A stretch of 64,000 nt of DNA from Pseudoxanthomonas sp. PXM01 (GTDB lineage: Bacteria > Pseudomonadota > Gammaproteobacteria > Xanthomonadales > Xanthomonadaceae): assembly GCF_014851815.1 (NCBI RefSeq), contig NZ_JACVAJ010000002.1, positions 1 to 64,000 on the forward strand. The letters run 5' to 3'. Numbering within the stretch: the stretch's first letter is position 1; each line of letters begins with the position of its first letter. Shown piece by piece: positions 32,543 through 42,508 of this stretch. The notes below the pieces were generated by a model. The model was not told the origin of the DNA, searched no databases, and was given only the letters and a program-made list of their open reading frames with translations. Position numbers and translations under genes: made by a program.

Positions 32543-33628
32543 ATGGCCATCGCCACCTCCCATCCGCTGGCTCTGCCGCGCCAGCACGTCTTCTGGCTGT
32601 TGCACCTGACCGGCTGGGGCGCCTACGTCGCCCAGGGCTGCCTGTACGCGGTCGCCCACGGCAAGCCGTCCGGCTACTGGGTGGTGCCGGCCACCGCCGC
32701 GACCATGGGCGCGCTGGTTACGCTGGGCCTGCGCTACGTGCTGAAAAGCTGCTGGAGCCTGCCGCCGCGCCGGTTGCTGGCGCTGATGGTCCCGCTGATC
32801 CTGGCCAGTTCGGCCGTCATCGATTTCGTCACCCGCGAAGTGCTGGTCGACTTCTGCGAGACCTGCAAGCCGACCACGCAGCTCGAATTCATCGCCTACT
32901 CGCTGGGCTACATCTACGTGCTGCTGGCCTGGGTGGGCGCCTACATGGGCATCAAGTACTACCAGCAGCTACAGGACGAAACCGCGCGCGCGCTCGCCGC
33001 CCGCAGCATGGCGCACCAGGCGCAGCTGAAGATGCTGCGCTACCAGTTGAACCCGCACTTCCTGTTCAACACGCTCAACGCGATCTCCACGCTGATCCTG
33101 GACCGCGACAACGCCACCGCCAACCGCATGGTGCAGGGCCTGTCGTCGTTCCTGCGCCACTCGCTGGACAACGATCCGATGCAGCGCGTGACGCTGCGGC
33201 AGGAACTGGACGCGCTGACGCTCTACCTGGACATCGAGAAGATCCGCTTCGCCGAGCGCCTGCGCATCGAGACCGGCATCGACGAGGACTGCTGGCGCGC
33301 GTTGCTGCCCAGCCTGCTGCTGCAGCCGCTGGTGGAAAACGCCATCAAGTACGCGGTCGCCAAGCAGGTCGCCGGAGGACTGCTGCGGATCGAGGCCGAG
33401 CGCGATGGCGACCAGCTGGTGCTGCGCGTGATCGACGATGGTCCGGGCTGCAGCGCCCTGGCCGGCGACCAGCTGCCGCCCGGCAAGGGCGTGGGTCTGC
33501 GCAATACGCGCGAACGGCTGCATGTGCTGTACGGCGAGGACAGCGGCTTCTTCGTGCGCAATCTGGAGCGCGGCATCGAGGTGACGCTGCGCCTGCCGTT
33601 CGAAACCTCGCAGACGCTGGGAGACTGA
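32543..33628 (+). CDS. LytS/YehU-type sensor histidine kinase
   Basis: The 361-residue protein has four predicted membrane helices (about residues 15-140) without a large external domain, a short coiled segment, the phospho-acceptor motif QLNPHFLFNTLNAIST (about 169-184, His in NPHFLFN) and a GHKL ATPase domain with LLLQPLVENAIKYA (N box), DDGPGC (G1) and GKGVGLRNTRERL (G2). It is the HPK-8 class that pairs with LytTR regulators. The response regulator follows after 3 bases. The ligand is unknown. Confidence 0.92.
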   Translation: MAIATSHPLALPRQHVFWLLHLTGWGAYVAQGCLYAVAHGKPSGYWVVPATAATMGALVTLGLRYVLKSCWSLPPRRLLALMVPLILASSAVIDFVTREVLVDFCETCKPTTQLEFIAYSLGYIYVLLAWVGAYMGIKYYQQLQDETARALAARSMAHQAQLKMLRYQLNPHFLFNTLNAISTLILDRDNATANRMVQGLSSFLRHSLDNDPMQRVTLRQELDALTLYLDIEKIRFAERLRIETGIDEDCWRALLPSLLLQPLVENAIKYAVAKQVAGGLLRIEAERDGDQLVLRVIDDGPGCSALAGDQLPPGKGVGLRNTRERLHVLYGEDSGFFVRNLERGIEVTLRLPFETSQTLGD

Positions 33629-33631
33629 CGC

Positions 33632-34468
33632 ATGGAGGCCAGTGCCCACGCACCGCTGCGCGCCATCATCGTCGACGACGAGCCGCTGGCCCGTCGCGGC
33701 CTCGAGATCCGCCTGGCCGTCCATGCGGACGTCGAGATCGTCGGCCACTACGGCGATGGCGCCTCGGCCATCGAAGGCCTGCGCAAGCACCGGCCGGACC
33801 TGATGTTCCTCGACGTGCAGATGCCGGGCATGGATGGCTTCCAGACCCTGCGCACGATCCCCGCCAGCGAGATGCCGCTGGTCGTCTTCGTGACCGCCTA
33901 CGACCATTACGCCATCCGCGCCTTCGAGGCTTCCGCGACCGACTATCTGTTGAAGCCGGTGGAAGAATCGCGTCTGGCGCAGGCCCTGGTGCGCGTGCGC
34001 CAGGCTCGCGCGCAGCGCGAGGCCAGCGGCCACTGCGCCCACCTGCTCGGCCTGCTGGGCGAGCTCAGCGGCCGGCCGCCACTGGACCTCGATGAGGCCC
34101 TCAAGCCGGATGCCCTGGACCTGTTGCGACGCGAGGAAAAGCTGGCGGTACGCGACGGCGGCCGCACCGTGCGCGTGGACCTGCACAGCATCCGCTGGAT
34201 CGACGCGGCGGGCGACTACATGTGCATCCACACCGATGGCGACGCGCCCAACGGCAACACCCTGATCCTGCGCGCGACCATGCGTGAGCTGGAAAAGCAG
34301 CTCGACCCGCAACGTTTTCCGCGCATCCACCGCTCCACCATCGTCAATGCGCGCCGCGTCGTCGAGATGCGGCCGCACACCAACGGCGAAAGCTTCCTGC
34401 TGCTCGACTGCGGCCAGGAACTGAAGCTGTCGCGCAGCCATCGCGACAAGCTGGCGATGCTGCTGTAG
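33632..34468 (+). CDS. LytTR-family response regulator
   Basis: The 278-residue regulator has a receiver domain (about residues 9-125) with the acidic pair VDDEP, phospho-acceptor Asp in LMFLDVQMPGMDG (about residue 54) and the Lys of LLKPVEES. A LytTR DNA-binding domain follows (about 165-275; IDAAGDYMCIHTDG, FPRIHRSTIVNARRV and the terminal LKLSRSHRDKLAMLL). It is encoded together with its kinase. An RND efflux locus lies 260 bases downstream and is a possible target by proximity only. Confidence 0.93.
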   Translation: MEASAHAPLRAIIVDDEPLARRGLEIRLAVHADVEIVGHYGDGASAIEGLRKHRPDLMFLDVQMPGMDGFQTLRTIPASEMPLVVFVTAYDHYAIRAFEASATDYLLKPVEESRLAQALVRVRQARAQREASGHCAHLLGLLGELSGRPPLDLDEALKPDALDLLRREEKLAVRDGGRTVRVDLHSIRWIDAAGDYMCIHTDGDAPNGNTLILRATMRELEKQLDPQRFPRIHRSTIVNARRVVEMRPHTNGESFLLLDCGQELKLSRSHRDKLAMLL

Positions 34469-34487
34469 CGGACAGCGGCATTCCATA

Positions 34488-34565
34488 TTGTGGGAGCGAC
34501 GTAAGTCGCGAACCCGGGGACACCACATCGCCTGAAAGCGATCGCGACTCACGTCGCTCCCACAA
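34488..34565. repeat. Dispersed palindromic element, copy 2
   Basis: Arms at 34488-34511 and 34542-34565 (24 bp, one mismatch) with the same GAGCGACGT-AAGTCGCGA core as the copy at 27529, around a 30-bp unrelated spacer. It sits between the response regulator and the RND gene. Apart from it, the 258-bp gap holds nothing identifiable. Confidence 0.88.
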
Positions 34566-34726
34566 CAGACATTCCCTTCGCGTGTAACCCGGATTCTCGA
34601 TCCTCGGTTCGTCGTACCGCGTTCTCCGCTCGCCGCAATCCGCGGCAGCGCATGACTTCCGGGCCATAGCCGTACAAGAAGACGCGCGCATCGTGCGCAC
34701 CGCCGACCACCACGCGGACCCGCACG

Positions 34727-37700
34727 ATGAAACTCACCGACGCTTCCCTGCGCAATCCGGCCGCCGTCGCGGTCGTCGTGGCGATGGTCTGCGCATTCGG
34801 CCTGATGAGCCTGGGCAAGTTGCCGCTGCAGCTCTTTCCCGACATCGAACGTCCGCAGATGTCCATCCAGACATCCTGGCGCGCCGCCTCGCCGCAGGAA
34901 ATGGAGTCGGAGATCGTCGAACCCATCGAAGCCGTGATGCAGGGGTTGCCGGGGCTGGAAGAGATCGCCTCCAACGTCAACGCCGGCAACAGTTTCATCA
35001 ACCTGACCTTCGCGGTCGGCAGCGACATGGACGCGATGCTGGTGGAAGTGCTGTCGCGGATGAACCGCCTGCAGCCGCTGCCGCGCGATGCGACCCCACC
35101 CGTCGTGCAGGCCGGCGCCGACAACGCCAACAACTCGCTGACGTTCTTCTTCATCCAGAAACTGCCCGGCACGAGCGGCGACATCCTCGACTACCGGCAG
35201 CTGATCGAGGACCGCATCGTGCCGCGCCTGACCTCCGTCGACGGCGTGGCCGGCGTCGAGATCAACGGCGGCGCCGAGGACGAGCTGACCATCACCCTCG
35301 ACCTGGAGCGTGCCGCCGCGCTCGGCATCCAGGTCCCGGATGTCGCCGCCGTCGCCGCGCGCGCCACCGACGTCTCCGGCGGCGTGGTGGAAGCCGGCCG
35401 CCGCGAGTACGTGCTGCGTTTCGCGGGCCGCTATTCGCCAGACGCCATGGGCGACCTGATCCTGGCCTGGCGCGACGGACGTCCGGTGCGGCTGGGCGAC
35501 GTGGCCGCGGTCGAGGTGAAGCGTCCGGAGCAACGCTTCTTCGCCTACCAGAACGGCAACCCGGCGATCGGCCTGCGCATCCTGCGCGAGAGCGGCGCCA
35601 ACGTGCTGGATACGCTGGACGAAGTGAAGCGCGTGGTTGCCGACGTGCGCGAGGAGGAATTGAAGCCGCTCGGTCTCGACATCGCGCAAAGCTTCGATGC
35701 ATCCGTGTTCATCAACCGCGCGCTCGGACTGCTGTCGGGCAGCCTGACCGCCGGCGTACTGCTCGCCATCGGCTGCCTGTGGTGGTTCCTGCGCGATGTT
35801 CGGGCCACCGCGCTGATCGCCTGCGCGATTCCCATCTCGCTGCTCGCCACCTTCATCGTGCTGCAGCTGACCGGCCGCAGCCTCAATGTCATCTCGCTGG
35901 CCGGCCTGGCATTCGCCGTGGGCATGGTGATGGACGCGGCTGTCGTGGTGGCCGAGAACATCGTCCGCCTGCGCGAGGAAGGGATGCCAGCGACACGGGC
36001 GGCGCTGGAAGGCACCCGGCAGGTCGGCGGCGCACTTGTCGCATCCACGCTGACGACCGTCGCCGTGTTCCTGCCGGTGATCTTCATGGACGACGTGGAA
36101 GGCCAGCTCTTCGCCGATCTTGCGCTGACCATCTCCATCGCCGTGGGCATCTCGCTGCTGGTCGCGGTCACCGTACTACCGGCCGCCGCCGGCACCTGGC
36201 TGCGCACGCGGCCCGGCGACGCCGCGCAGCACCGTGTGTGGTCGCGCATCAGTGATTGGGCATTGCGCACCACGGAAGGTCGCAAGCGCCAATGGGCGTG
36301 GGTGGGCGGCCTGGTGCTGGCGCCGGCGCTGCTTGCCGCCCTGCTGATGCCGCAGATCGACTACCTGCCGCCGGTGAAGCGTGCCGCGGTCGATGCCTTC
36401 TTCAACTTCCCGCCCGGCATGAGCCCGGAACGCGTCAACCGCGAAATCGCGCCGGTCATCCTGGAACGCATGCGGCCCTACATGGACGGCGAGAAGGGCC
36501 CGCAGCTCAGCAACTGGTACCTCAACGTGTGGCCGGGCGGCGGCTCGCTGGGCGCGCGCGTGGTGGACCCGGACGACATCGGCGAGCTGGAGCGCATCGT
36601 TCGCGACGAGATCGTCGTCGGCTTCCCGGACACGCGCGCGTTCGCCAGCGAAGGCGAACTGTTCGGCAGCTTCGGAGGTTCGGCCCGCGCCATCGCCATC
36701 CATCTGCAGCATGGCGACGGCGACGCGCTGACGCGCGCGGCAGAGGCCGGACGCAAGCTGCTGTCCGAGCGGTTCGCCGGCGCCAACGTGCAGGCATGGC
36801 CGAATGCGGACGCGGGCACGCCCGAACTGCGCATCCGGCCCGACGACCGCCGGCTGGCCGAAGTCGGCTGGCGTCGTCCGGAACTCGGGACCGTCGTGCG
36901 CGTGCTCGGCGATGGCCAATGGCTGGGCGAGTACTTCGACGGCGACCGCCGCCTGGCCATCATCCTGCGCAGCAACCGCGGCGACGACGTGGAACGCCTC
37001 GGCGCCGCACCACTGGCGACGCCCCAGGGCGGCGTGCTGGGCCTGGCCTCGCTCGCGCAGGTGGACACCGTGCTGGCACCGAACCAGCTGCGCCGCATCG
37101 ACCGCCGCCGTACGGTGACGCTGACAGTCGACCCGCCCGCGGCGATGTCGCTGGAGGAGGCGCTGGACATCGTCAACGACGAAATCGTGCCGTCGCTGCG
37201 CGACGCCCTTCCGCCCGACGCTGCCATCCGCATCTCCGGCAGCGCGGACCGGCTGGGCGAAGTGGTGCGCAGCATGGGCATGAACTTCGCGCTGGCACTG
37301 GTCGTGCTGTTCATGCTGATGGCGGCCATGTTCAAGTCGCTGCGCGACAGCGCGTTCGTCATGGCCACGCTGCCGATGGCGGTGCTGGGCGGCGTCGCGG
37401 GCCTGCGCGTGCTCGATCTGGCCGCCGGGCAGACGCTGGACCTGCTGTCGATGATCGGCTTCATCATGCTGCTGGGCATGGTGATCAACAACGCCATCCT
37501 GCTGGTCGCGCAGGCGCGCGAAGCGCAGGCCGCCGGCGCCTCGCTGGACGAAGCATTGAAGCAGGCGCTCGACCAGCGTCTGCGGCCGATCCTGATCGCC
37601 GCCCTCACCGGCGTCCTCGGCGCGCTGCCGATGGCGATCAACCCCGGCCCGGGCGCGGTGATCTACCGCGGACTGGCCGCGGTGTCCGTCGGCGGCGTGG

Positions 37701-37816
37701 CGCTGAGCCTGCTGTTCACCGTCGTCCTGGTGCCTGCGCTGCTGCGCCTGGCCGGCGAGCGCACGCCACGCCCGGCACGCGATGCCGACGCCGCCCTTTC
37801 CCCTGCCGTGTCCTGA
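34727..37816 (+). CDS. RND-family efflux pump permease
   Basis: The 1029-residue inner-membrane antiporter has the RND plan: helix 1 near residues 11-30, a large periplasmic loop to about 335, a helix bundle (about 337-490), a second loop (about 540-840) and a final bundle (about 850-1010). In helix 4 the proton-relay motif reads GMVMDAAVVVAENIV, so the first Asp (about 403) is kept but the second position is Ala, as in metal-type and several other RND clades and unlike AcrB. With the downstream adaptor and an unlinked outer-membrane channel it would export toxic compounds. Gene order (pump before adaptor) is the reverse of the usual order. Confidence 0.93.
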   Translation: MKLTDASLRNPAAVAVVVAMVCAFGLMSLGKLPLQLFPDIERPQMSIQTSWRAASPQEMESEIVEPIEAVMQGLPGLEEIASNVNAGNSFINLTFAVGSDMDAMLVEVLSRMNRLQPLPRDATPPVVQAGADNANNSLTFFFIQKLPGTSGDILDYRQLIEDRIVPRLTSVDGVAGVEINGGAEDELTITLDLERAAALGIQVPDVAAVAARATDVSGGVVEAGRREYVLRFAGRYSPDAMGDLILAWRDGRPVRLGDVAAVEVKRPEQRFFAYQNGNPAIGLRILRESGANVLDTLDEVKRVVADVREEELKPLGLDIAQSFDASVFINRALGLLSGSLTAGVLLAIGCLWWFLRDVRATALIACAIPISLLATFIVLQLTGRSLNVISLAGLAFAVGMVMDAAVVVAENIVRLREEGMPATRAALEGTRQVGGALVASTLTTVAVFLPVIFMDDVEGQLFADLALTISIAVGISLLVAVTVLPAAAGTWLRTRPGDAAQHRVWSRISDWALRTTEGRKRQWAWVGGLVLAPALLAALLMPQIDYLPPVKRAAVDAFFNFPPGMSPERVNREIAPVILERMRPYMDGEKGPQLSNWYLNVWPGGGSLGARVVDPDDIGELERIVRDEIVVGFPDTRAFASEGELFGSFGGSARAIAIHLQHGDGDALTRAAEAGRKLLSERFAGANVQAWPNADAGTPELRIRPDDRRLAEVGWRRPELGTVVRVLGDGQWLGEYFDGDRRLAIILRSNRGDDVERLGAAPLATPQGGVLGLASLAQVDTVLAPNQLRRIDRRRTVTLTVDPPAAMSLEEALDIVNDEIVPSLRDALPPDAAIRISGSADRLGEVVRSMGMNFALALVVLFMLMAAMFKSLRDSAFVMATLPMAVLGGVAGLRVLDLAAGQTLDLLSMIGFIMLLGMVINNAILLVAQAREAQAAGASLDEALKQALDQRLRPILIAALTGVLGALPMAINPGPGAVIYRGLAAVSVGGVALSLLFTVVLVPALLRLAGERTPRPARDADAALSPAVS

Positions 37817-37836
37817 CCCCTGCTCTGGAGAACCCT

Positions 37837-38937
37837 ATGCGTACCCTGCCCAAACTGCTGATCGCCTCTGCGCTGGCCGGCGTCCTCGCCCTCCCCCTGG
37901 TGAAACTGGACGCCGATGCCAGCGCGCCTGCCGACAAGGCCGACGCCCCGCCTGCCATCGTCAGCGTCGCACCCGCCGTCAGTACCGCGTTCGCGCCGCG
38001 GCACTGGTCGCCGGGCAGTATCGTCAGCCGCCGCGATGCCCGCGTGGCCAGCGAACAGGAGGGTCGCGTCGTCGAGGTGGCCGAGGTCGGCCAGCGGGTG
38101 CGCAAGGGACAGGCGCTGGCGATGCTGGACGATACCGCCCTGCGCCTGCGCGAACAGGAAGGCCAGGCCGACCTCGCCCGCATCCAGGCCCAGTTGGCGC
38201 TGGCCAACCGGCAGGAGCAGCGCTACGCGCAACTCGCCGCGCAGCAGAACATCGCCCGCGCGCAGTACGAACAGTTGCGCGCCGACCGCGACGTGCTGGC
38301 GCAGGAGCGCGCGCGCGTGCTGGCGCAACTCGCGCAGACGCGCCACCAGCGCACGCAGATGGTCGTGCGCGCGCCCTTCGACGGCATCGTCGCCGAGCGC
38401 CACACGCAACTGGGCGAATACCTGATCACCGGCGGCTCGGTGGCACGGCTGGTGGACACCGGCGCACAGGAAGTGCGTGTGCGCGCACCGGTCGACCTCG
38501 CCCGTCATCTCGGCACCGGCACCGAAGTGCGCGTCCGCAGCGCGGGCGGAGAAGGCGCCTATCCCGTCAGCGCGCTGGTACCCGTGGGCGACGAAGCCTC
38601 GCGCCAGCTGGAGCTGCGGATCGCCGTGCAGGGCCTGGACATCCCGGTCGGCACCGCGGTGGACGTGGGCCTGCCCAGCGCGGAAACGCGCATGGTGGTC
38701 GCGGTGCCGCGCGATGCGGTGGTCCTGCGCCGCGAGGGCGACTTCGTCATGCGCGTGGACACCACCGGCAAGGCCGAGCGCGTGCCGGTGAAGACCGGAG
38801 CCGAACTGGATGGACTGATCGAAGTCAGCGGCGAAGTCGCCGCAGGCGACCGCCTGATCGTGCGTGGTGGCGAACGCATCGAGCCGGGACAATCGCTCGA
38901 CATCCAGCCGCTCGGCCCGACCGTGGCGATGCGCTGA
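37837..38937 (+). CDS. RND efflux periplasmic adaptor (membrane fusion protein)
   Basis: ATG 37837 follows CTGGAGAA. The 366-residue protein has an N-terminal membrane anchor or signal (about residues 1-18), a split lipoyl domain (about 60-90 and 175-205, with VVRAPFDGIVAERHTQLGEYL), an alpha-helical hairpin between them (about 95-170) and beta-barrel / membrane-proximal domains. It links the pump encoded 20 bases upstream to an outer-membrane factor. No outer-membrane channel gene is nearby. Confidence 0.92.
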   Translation: MRTLPKLLIASALAGVLALPLVKLDADASAPADKADAPPAIVSVAPAVSTAFAPRHWSPGSIVSRRDARVASEQEGRVVEVAEVGQRVRKGQALAMLDDTALRLREQEGQADLARIQAQLALANRQEQRYAQLAAQQNIARAQYEQLRADRDVLAQERARVLAQLAQTRHQRTQMVVRAPFDGIVAERHTQLGEYLITGGSVARLVDTGAQEVRVRAPVDLARHLGTGTEVRVRSAGGEGAYPVSALVPVGDEASRQLELRIAVQGLDIPVGTAVDVGLPSAETRMVVAVPRDAVVLRREGDFVMRVDTTGKAERVPVKTGAELDGLIEVSGEVAAGDRLIVRGGERIEPGQSLDIQPLGPTVAMR

Positions 38938-39014
38938 CGCGGCTGCGGCCAAGGCGCGGTCCGCAGCCCCGTGCCTTCACTGACGGCGACGCCGCAAACG
39001 GGCACAATCCGGAC

Positions 39015-40889
39015 ATGCCGTCGCCCTCCCCGCACGCCGCGCCCGCACGCAATCCCACGCCCAACCTGCGCGAGCGCTTCGATGCGATGCGCAACCTCGG
39101 TCCGTTCCTGCGCCAGATCTGGCAGACCAGCCGCCCGCTGACACTGGCCAGTCTCGGCCTGCGCCTGCTGCGGGCGTTCATGCCGGTGGTCACGCTGTAC
39201 ATCGCGAAGCTGATCATCGACGAGGCCATCCGCCTGGTCGGACTGGGCCTGGATTTCAGCTCGCTCGGCGATGCCTGGCGCAGCGGACAGCTCGACACGC
39301 TGGCGACGCTGCTGGCGCTGGAGTTCGCACTGGCCATCGGCTCGGACCTGCTTGGCCGGCTGGTGAGCTATGCCGATGCGCTGCTGTCGGAACTGTTCAC
39401 CAATGCGACCAGCGTGCGGCTGATGGAGCACGCCGCCACGCTCGACCTGGAGGATTTCGAAGACCCCGACCTGCAGGACAAGCTGGACCGCGCCCGCCGC
39501 CAGACGATGGGGCGGATGAACCTGATGAGCCAGCTGTTCGGCCAGGTACAGGACGCGATCACCGTGGTCGCCTTCGCTGCCGGCCTGCTGGTCTACGCCC
39601 CGTGGCTGATCGCGCTGCTGGCACTGGCGCTGATCCCGGCCTTCGTCGGCGAGGCGCATTTCAACGCGCTGGGCTATTCGCTCAATTTCCAGTGGACGCC
39701 CGAGCGTCGCCAGCTGGAGTACCTGCGCCAGATGGGCGCCAGCGTGGAAACGGCGAAAGAGGTGAAGATCTTCAACCTCCACCGCTTCCTGATCGAACGT
39801 TATCGCGGGCTGGCGGAAAAGTTCTTCCTCGCCAACCGCGCACTGGCGCGGCGACGGGCGCTGTGGGGCACGGTGCTCGCCGCATTGGGAACGCTGGGCT
39901 ACTACGTCGCCTACGGCTACATCGCCTGGCGCACCGTGCGCGGCGACTTCAGCATCGGCGACCTGACCTTCCTCGCCGGCAGCTTCCTGCGCCTGCGCCA
40001 ACTGCTGGAAGGCCTGCTGATCGGCTTCTCCCAGGTGGCCGGCCAGGCGCTGTACCTGGACGACCTGTTCTCGTTCTTCGAGATCGAGCCGGAGATCGCC
40101 TCGCCCGCCAACGCGGCGCCGATCCCGCGCCCGATCACGCACGGCTTCGTGTTCGAGAACGTCGGCTTCCGCTATCCCGATGCCGAACGCTGGGCGGTGC
40201 GCCACCTCGACTTCCAGTTGCAGGCCGGCGAAGTGCTGGCGCTGGTGGGCGAGAACGGCGCCGGCAAGACCACGCTGGTGAAGCTGCTCGCACGCCTGTA
40301 CGACCCGGACGAAGGCCGCATCCTGCTGGACGGGCGCGACCTGCGCGAATACGACATCGACGACCTGCGCGCCAACATCGGCGTGATCTTCCAGGACTTC
40401 GTGCGCTACCACCTCACCGCCGGCGAGAACATCGGCGTGGGCCGCATCGAGGCGATGCAGGACCAGGCGCGCATCCGCGCCGCCGCCGCGCGCGCGATGG
40501 CCGACGAGGTGATCGACGGCCTGCCGCGCGGTTACGACCAGATGGTGGGCCGCCGCTTCAAGAACAGCGTGGACCTCTCGGGCGGTCAATGGCAGAAGAT
40601 CGCCATCGCGCGCGCCTACATGCGCGATGCGCAGGTGATGATCCTGGATGAACCGACGGCTGCCCTCGACGCGCGTTCGGAGTTCGAGGTCTTCCAACGC
40701 TTCAAGGAATTGTCGGACAATCGGACCGCGGTGCTCATTTCGCACCGCTTCTCCAGCGTCCGCATGGCCGACCGCATCCTGGTCCTAGACCAGGGCCGCC
40801 TGGAAGCCAGCGGCACCCACGAACAACTCATGGCCGCCGGCGGCCGTTACGCCGAACTGTTCGAACTGCAGGCCGCGGGTTACCGCTGA
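39015..40889 (+). CDS. ABC exporter with fused permease and ATPase domains
   Basis: The start MPSPSPHAAPARNPTPNLRE (624 aa) is 77 bases after the adaptor gene. Six membrane helices occupy about residues 40-335. The ATPase domain follows with Walker A GENGAGKTTL (about 416-425), signature LSGGQWQK (about 522-529), Walker B VMILDEPTAALD (about 543-554) and switch His in ISHRF. It is a half-transporter that would dimerise. Family members export peptides, lipids or drugs. The substrate is not evident. Confidence 0.9.
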   Translation: MPSPSPHAAPARNPTPNLRERFDAMRNLGPFLRQIWQTSRPLTLASLGLRLLRAFMPVVTLYIAKLIIDEAIRLVGLGLDFSSLGDAWRSGQLDTLATLLALEFALAIGSDLLGRLVSYADALLSELFTNATSVRLMEHAATLDLEDFEDPDLQDKLDRARRQTMGRMNLMSQLFGQVQDAITVVAFAAGLLVYAPWLIALLALALIPAFVGEAHFNALGYSLNFQWTPERRQLEYLRQMGASVETAKEVKIFNLHRFLIERYRGLAEKFFLANRALARRRALWGTVLAALGTLGYYVAYGYIAWRTVRGDFSIGDLTFLAGSFLRLRQLLEGLLIGFSQVAGQALYLDDLFSFFEIEPEIASPANAAPIPRPITHGFVFENVGFRYPDAERWAVRHLDFQLQAGEVLALVGENGAGKTTLVKLLARLYDPDEGRILLDGRDLREYDIDDLRANIGVIFQDFVRYHLTAGENIGVGRIEAMQDQARIRAAAARAMADEVIDGLPRGYDQMVGRRFKNSVDLSGGQWQKIAIARAYMRDAQVMILDEPTAALDARSEFEVFQRFKELSDNRTAVLISHRFSSVRMADRILVLDQGRLEASGTHEQLMAAGGRYAELFELQAAGYR

Positions 40890-40913
40890 TTTTCCCCCAC
40901 AGGAGATACGACG

Positions 40914-42122
40914 TTGCGCCACGCCCACCACCGACTCGCCACCGCCCTCCTCCTCGCGCTGCCGTTGGCCGCCTGCGATTCCTCCGCCAGCGGCGACGCC
41001 GCCAAGGGCGCCACGCCCGCCGCCGCACAGGCCGCCCCCGCCAGCCAGCCGTCGCAGATGCTGGCCAGCGCCAAGGGCCAGATCCGCGTGACCCGCGTGG
41101 CGAGCGGCCTCGACCATCCGTGGAGCCTGGCGTTCCTGCCCGATGGCGCGCTGCTGGTCACCGAGCGCAGCGGCCAGTTGCGCCGCGTCGGTGCCGATGG
41201 CGCGGTGTCCGGTCCGATCAAGGGCGTGCCCGCGGTGTACGCCACCGGTCAGGGCGGACTGCTCGATGTCGTGCTCGCGCCCGACTTCGCCAGCAGCCAG
41301 CGCATCTACCTGAGCTACGCGGAGGCGGGGAGCGGCGGCACGGCGGGCACCGCCGTCGCTTACGGCACGCTGTCGGGCGACACGCTGGCGGACGTCAAGG
41401 TCATCTACCGCCAGGAACCCAAGCTCGAAGGTCCCAACCATTTCGGTTCGCGCCTCGTGTTCGACGACGCGGGCCATCTCTTCATCAGCCAGGGCGAGCG
41501 CAACCACCGTCCGACCGCACAGGAGCTGGACAAGCTGCAGGGCAAGCTGGTGCGCCTGAACTTGGACGGCAGCGTGCCGCAGGACAATCCCTTCGTCGGT
41601 CGCAAGGGCGTGCGCCCCGAGATCTACAGTTACGGCCACCGCAACATGCAGGGCATGGCGCGCGACCCCCGTACCGGCAAGCTGTGGCAGAACGAGCACG
41701 GCCCGCGCGGCGGCGACGAGATCAACCTGCCGGAAGCCGGCAAGAACTACGGCTGGCCCACCATCACCTACGGCATCAACTACTCGGGCCAGCCGATTCC
41801 CGAAGCCGAAGGCAAGGCGAAGGCCGGTATGGAACAGCCCTACCACCTGTGGGAGAAATCGCCGGGCGTTTCCGGCATGGCGTTCCTCGTGGGCAAGCCC
41901 GACAGTCCGTGGAACGACAGCCTGTTCGTCGGTGCGCTGGCCGAGCGCAATCTGATCCGCCTGACCCTGGACGGCGACAAGATCCTGGGCGAAGAACGCC
42001 TGCTCAACGAGATCGGCGAACGCGTACGCGATGTGCGCGTGGCGGCCGACGGCAGCGTCTACGTCGTCACCGACGAGGACGACGGCAAGGTCTGGCGCAT
42101 CGAAGCGCCGCAGGCGCCGTGA
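40914..42122 (+). CDS. PQQ-type sugar dehydrogenase lipoprotein (YliI/Asd family)
   Basis: TTG 40914 is supported by AGGAG at 40901-40905. The 402-residue product has a lipoprotein signal (lipobox LAAC, Cys near residue 21), an Ala/Pro-rich linker and a six-bladed beta-propeller of the soluble glucose/sorbosone dehydrogenase fold. Motifs include GLDHPWSLAFLPDGALLVTE (about 67-86), the catalytic-type His in NHFGSRLVF, SYGHRNMQGMA and GDEINLPEAGKNYGWP. It would oxidise aldoses using PQQ at the envelope. Its stop overlaps the next start (GTGA). Confidence 0.9.
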   Translation: MRHAHHRLATALLLALPLAACDSSASGDAAKGATPAAAQAAPASQPSQMLASAKGQIRVTRVASGLDHPWSLAFLPDGALLVTERSGQLRRVGADGAVSGPIKGVPAVYATGQGGLLDVVLAPDFASSQRIYLSYAEAGSGGTAGTAVAYGTLSGDTLADVKVIYRQEPKLEGPNHFGSRLVFDDAGHLFISQGERNHRPTAQELDKLQGKLVRLNLDGSVPQDNPFVGRKGVRPEIYSYGHRNMQGMARDPRTGKLWQNEHGPRGGDEINLPEAGKNYGWPTITYGINYSGQPIPEAEGKAKAGMEQPYHLWEKSPGVSGMAFLVGKPDSPWNDSLFVGALAERNLIRLTLDGDKILGEERLLNEIGERVRDVRVAADGSVYVVTDEDDGKVWRIEAPQAP

Positions 42123-42508
42123 GCACGGCGATGCGACGCCTCCTGTTCGCCAGCGCTGTGTGCTGCGCATCGCTGGCGCATGCGCAATCGCCCGCCGATT
42201 ACGCGGACGCCAAGGCCCGGGCCGACGCGGACGAGGCCTCGCTGCCCGCCACTGCCGCCAGCGCCATGCGCGACGCACAGGGCGCCGCGCTGGACGCCGC
42301 GATCACCGGCTGCGCCACACCCACGGCGGACACGTCGCCGTTCGTGGTGGTGGCGGAACTGGATGCCACCGGCAAGGTGGTGCGCACGTGGCGCGACGGC
42401 GCCACGCCGCTGGCGATCTGCGTGCAGAAGCAGATCGCCGGCAGCGCGCTGTCGGCGCCGCCGCGCGCACCGTTCTTCACCTCGTTCGAGCTGAGTTTTA
42501 CCCGATGA
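42119..42508 (+). CDS. Secreted hypothetical protein
   Basis: GTG 42119 overlaps the stop of the sugar dehydrogenase (GTGA) and gives 129 residues; ATG 42131 is an alternative. A signal peptide is clear (MRRLLFASAVCCASLAHAQ, cleavage after AHA). The mature part is about 105 residues, Ala-rich at first, then with a TonB-C-like or stand-alone alpha/beta segment VVVAELDATGKVVRTWRDG and a C-terminal FFTSFELSFTR. It overlaps the thioesterase start by 4 bases. Function unknown. Confidence 0.75.
   Translation: MSTAMRRLLFASAVCCASLAHAQSPADYADAKARADADEASLPATAASAMRDAQGAALDAAITGCATPTADTSPFVVVAELDATGKVVRTWRDGATPLAICVQKQIAGSALSAPPRAPFFTSFELSFTR

Noticed and set aside
36256-37836. Long in-frame extension of the adaptor gene back to 36256
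   Set aside because: It lies entirely inside the RND pump gene in another frame. ATG 37837 has a proper ribosome site and signal sequence.
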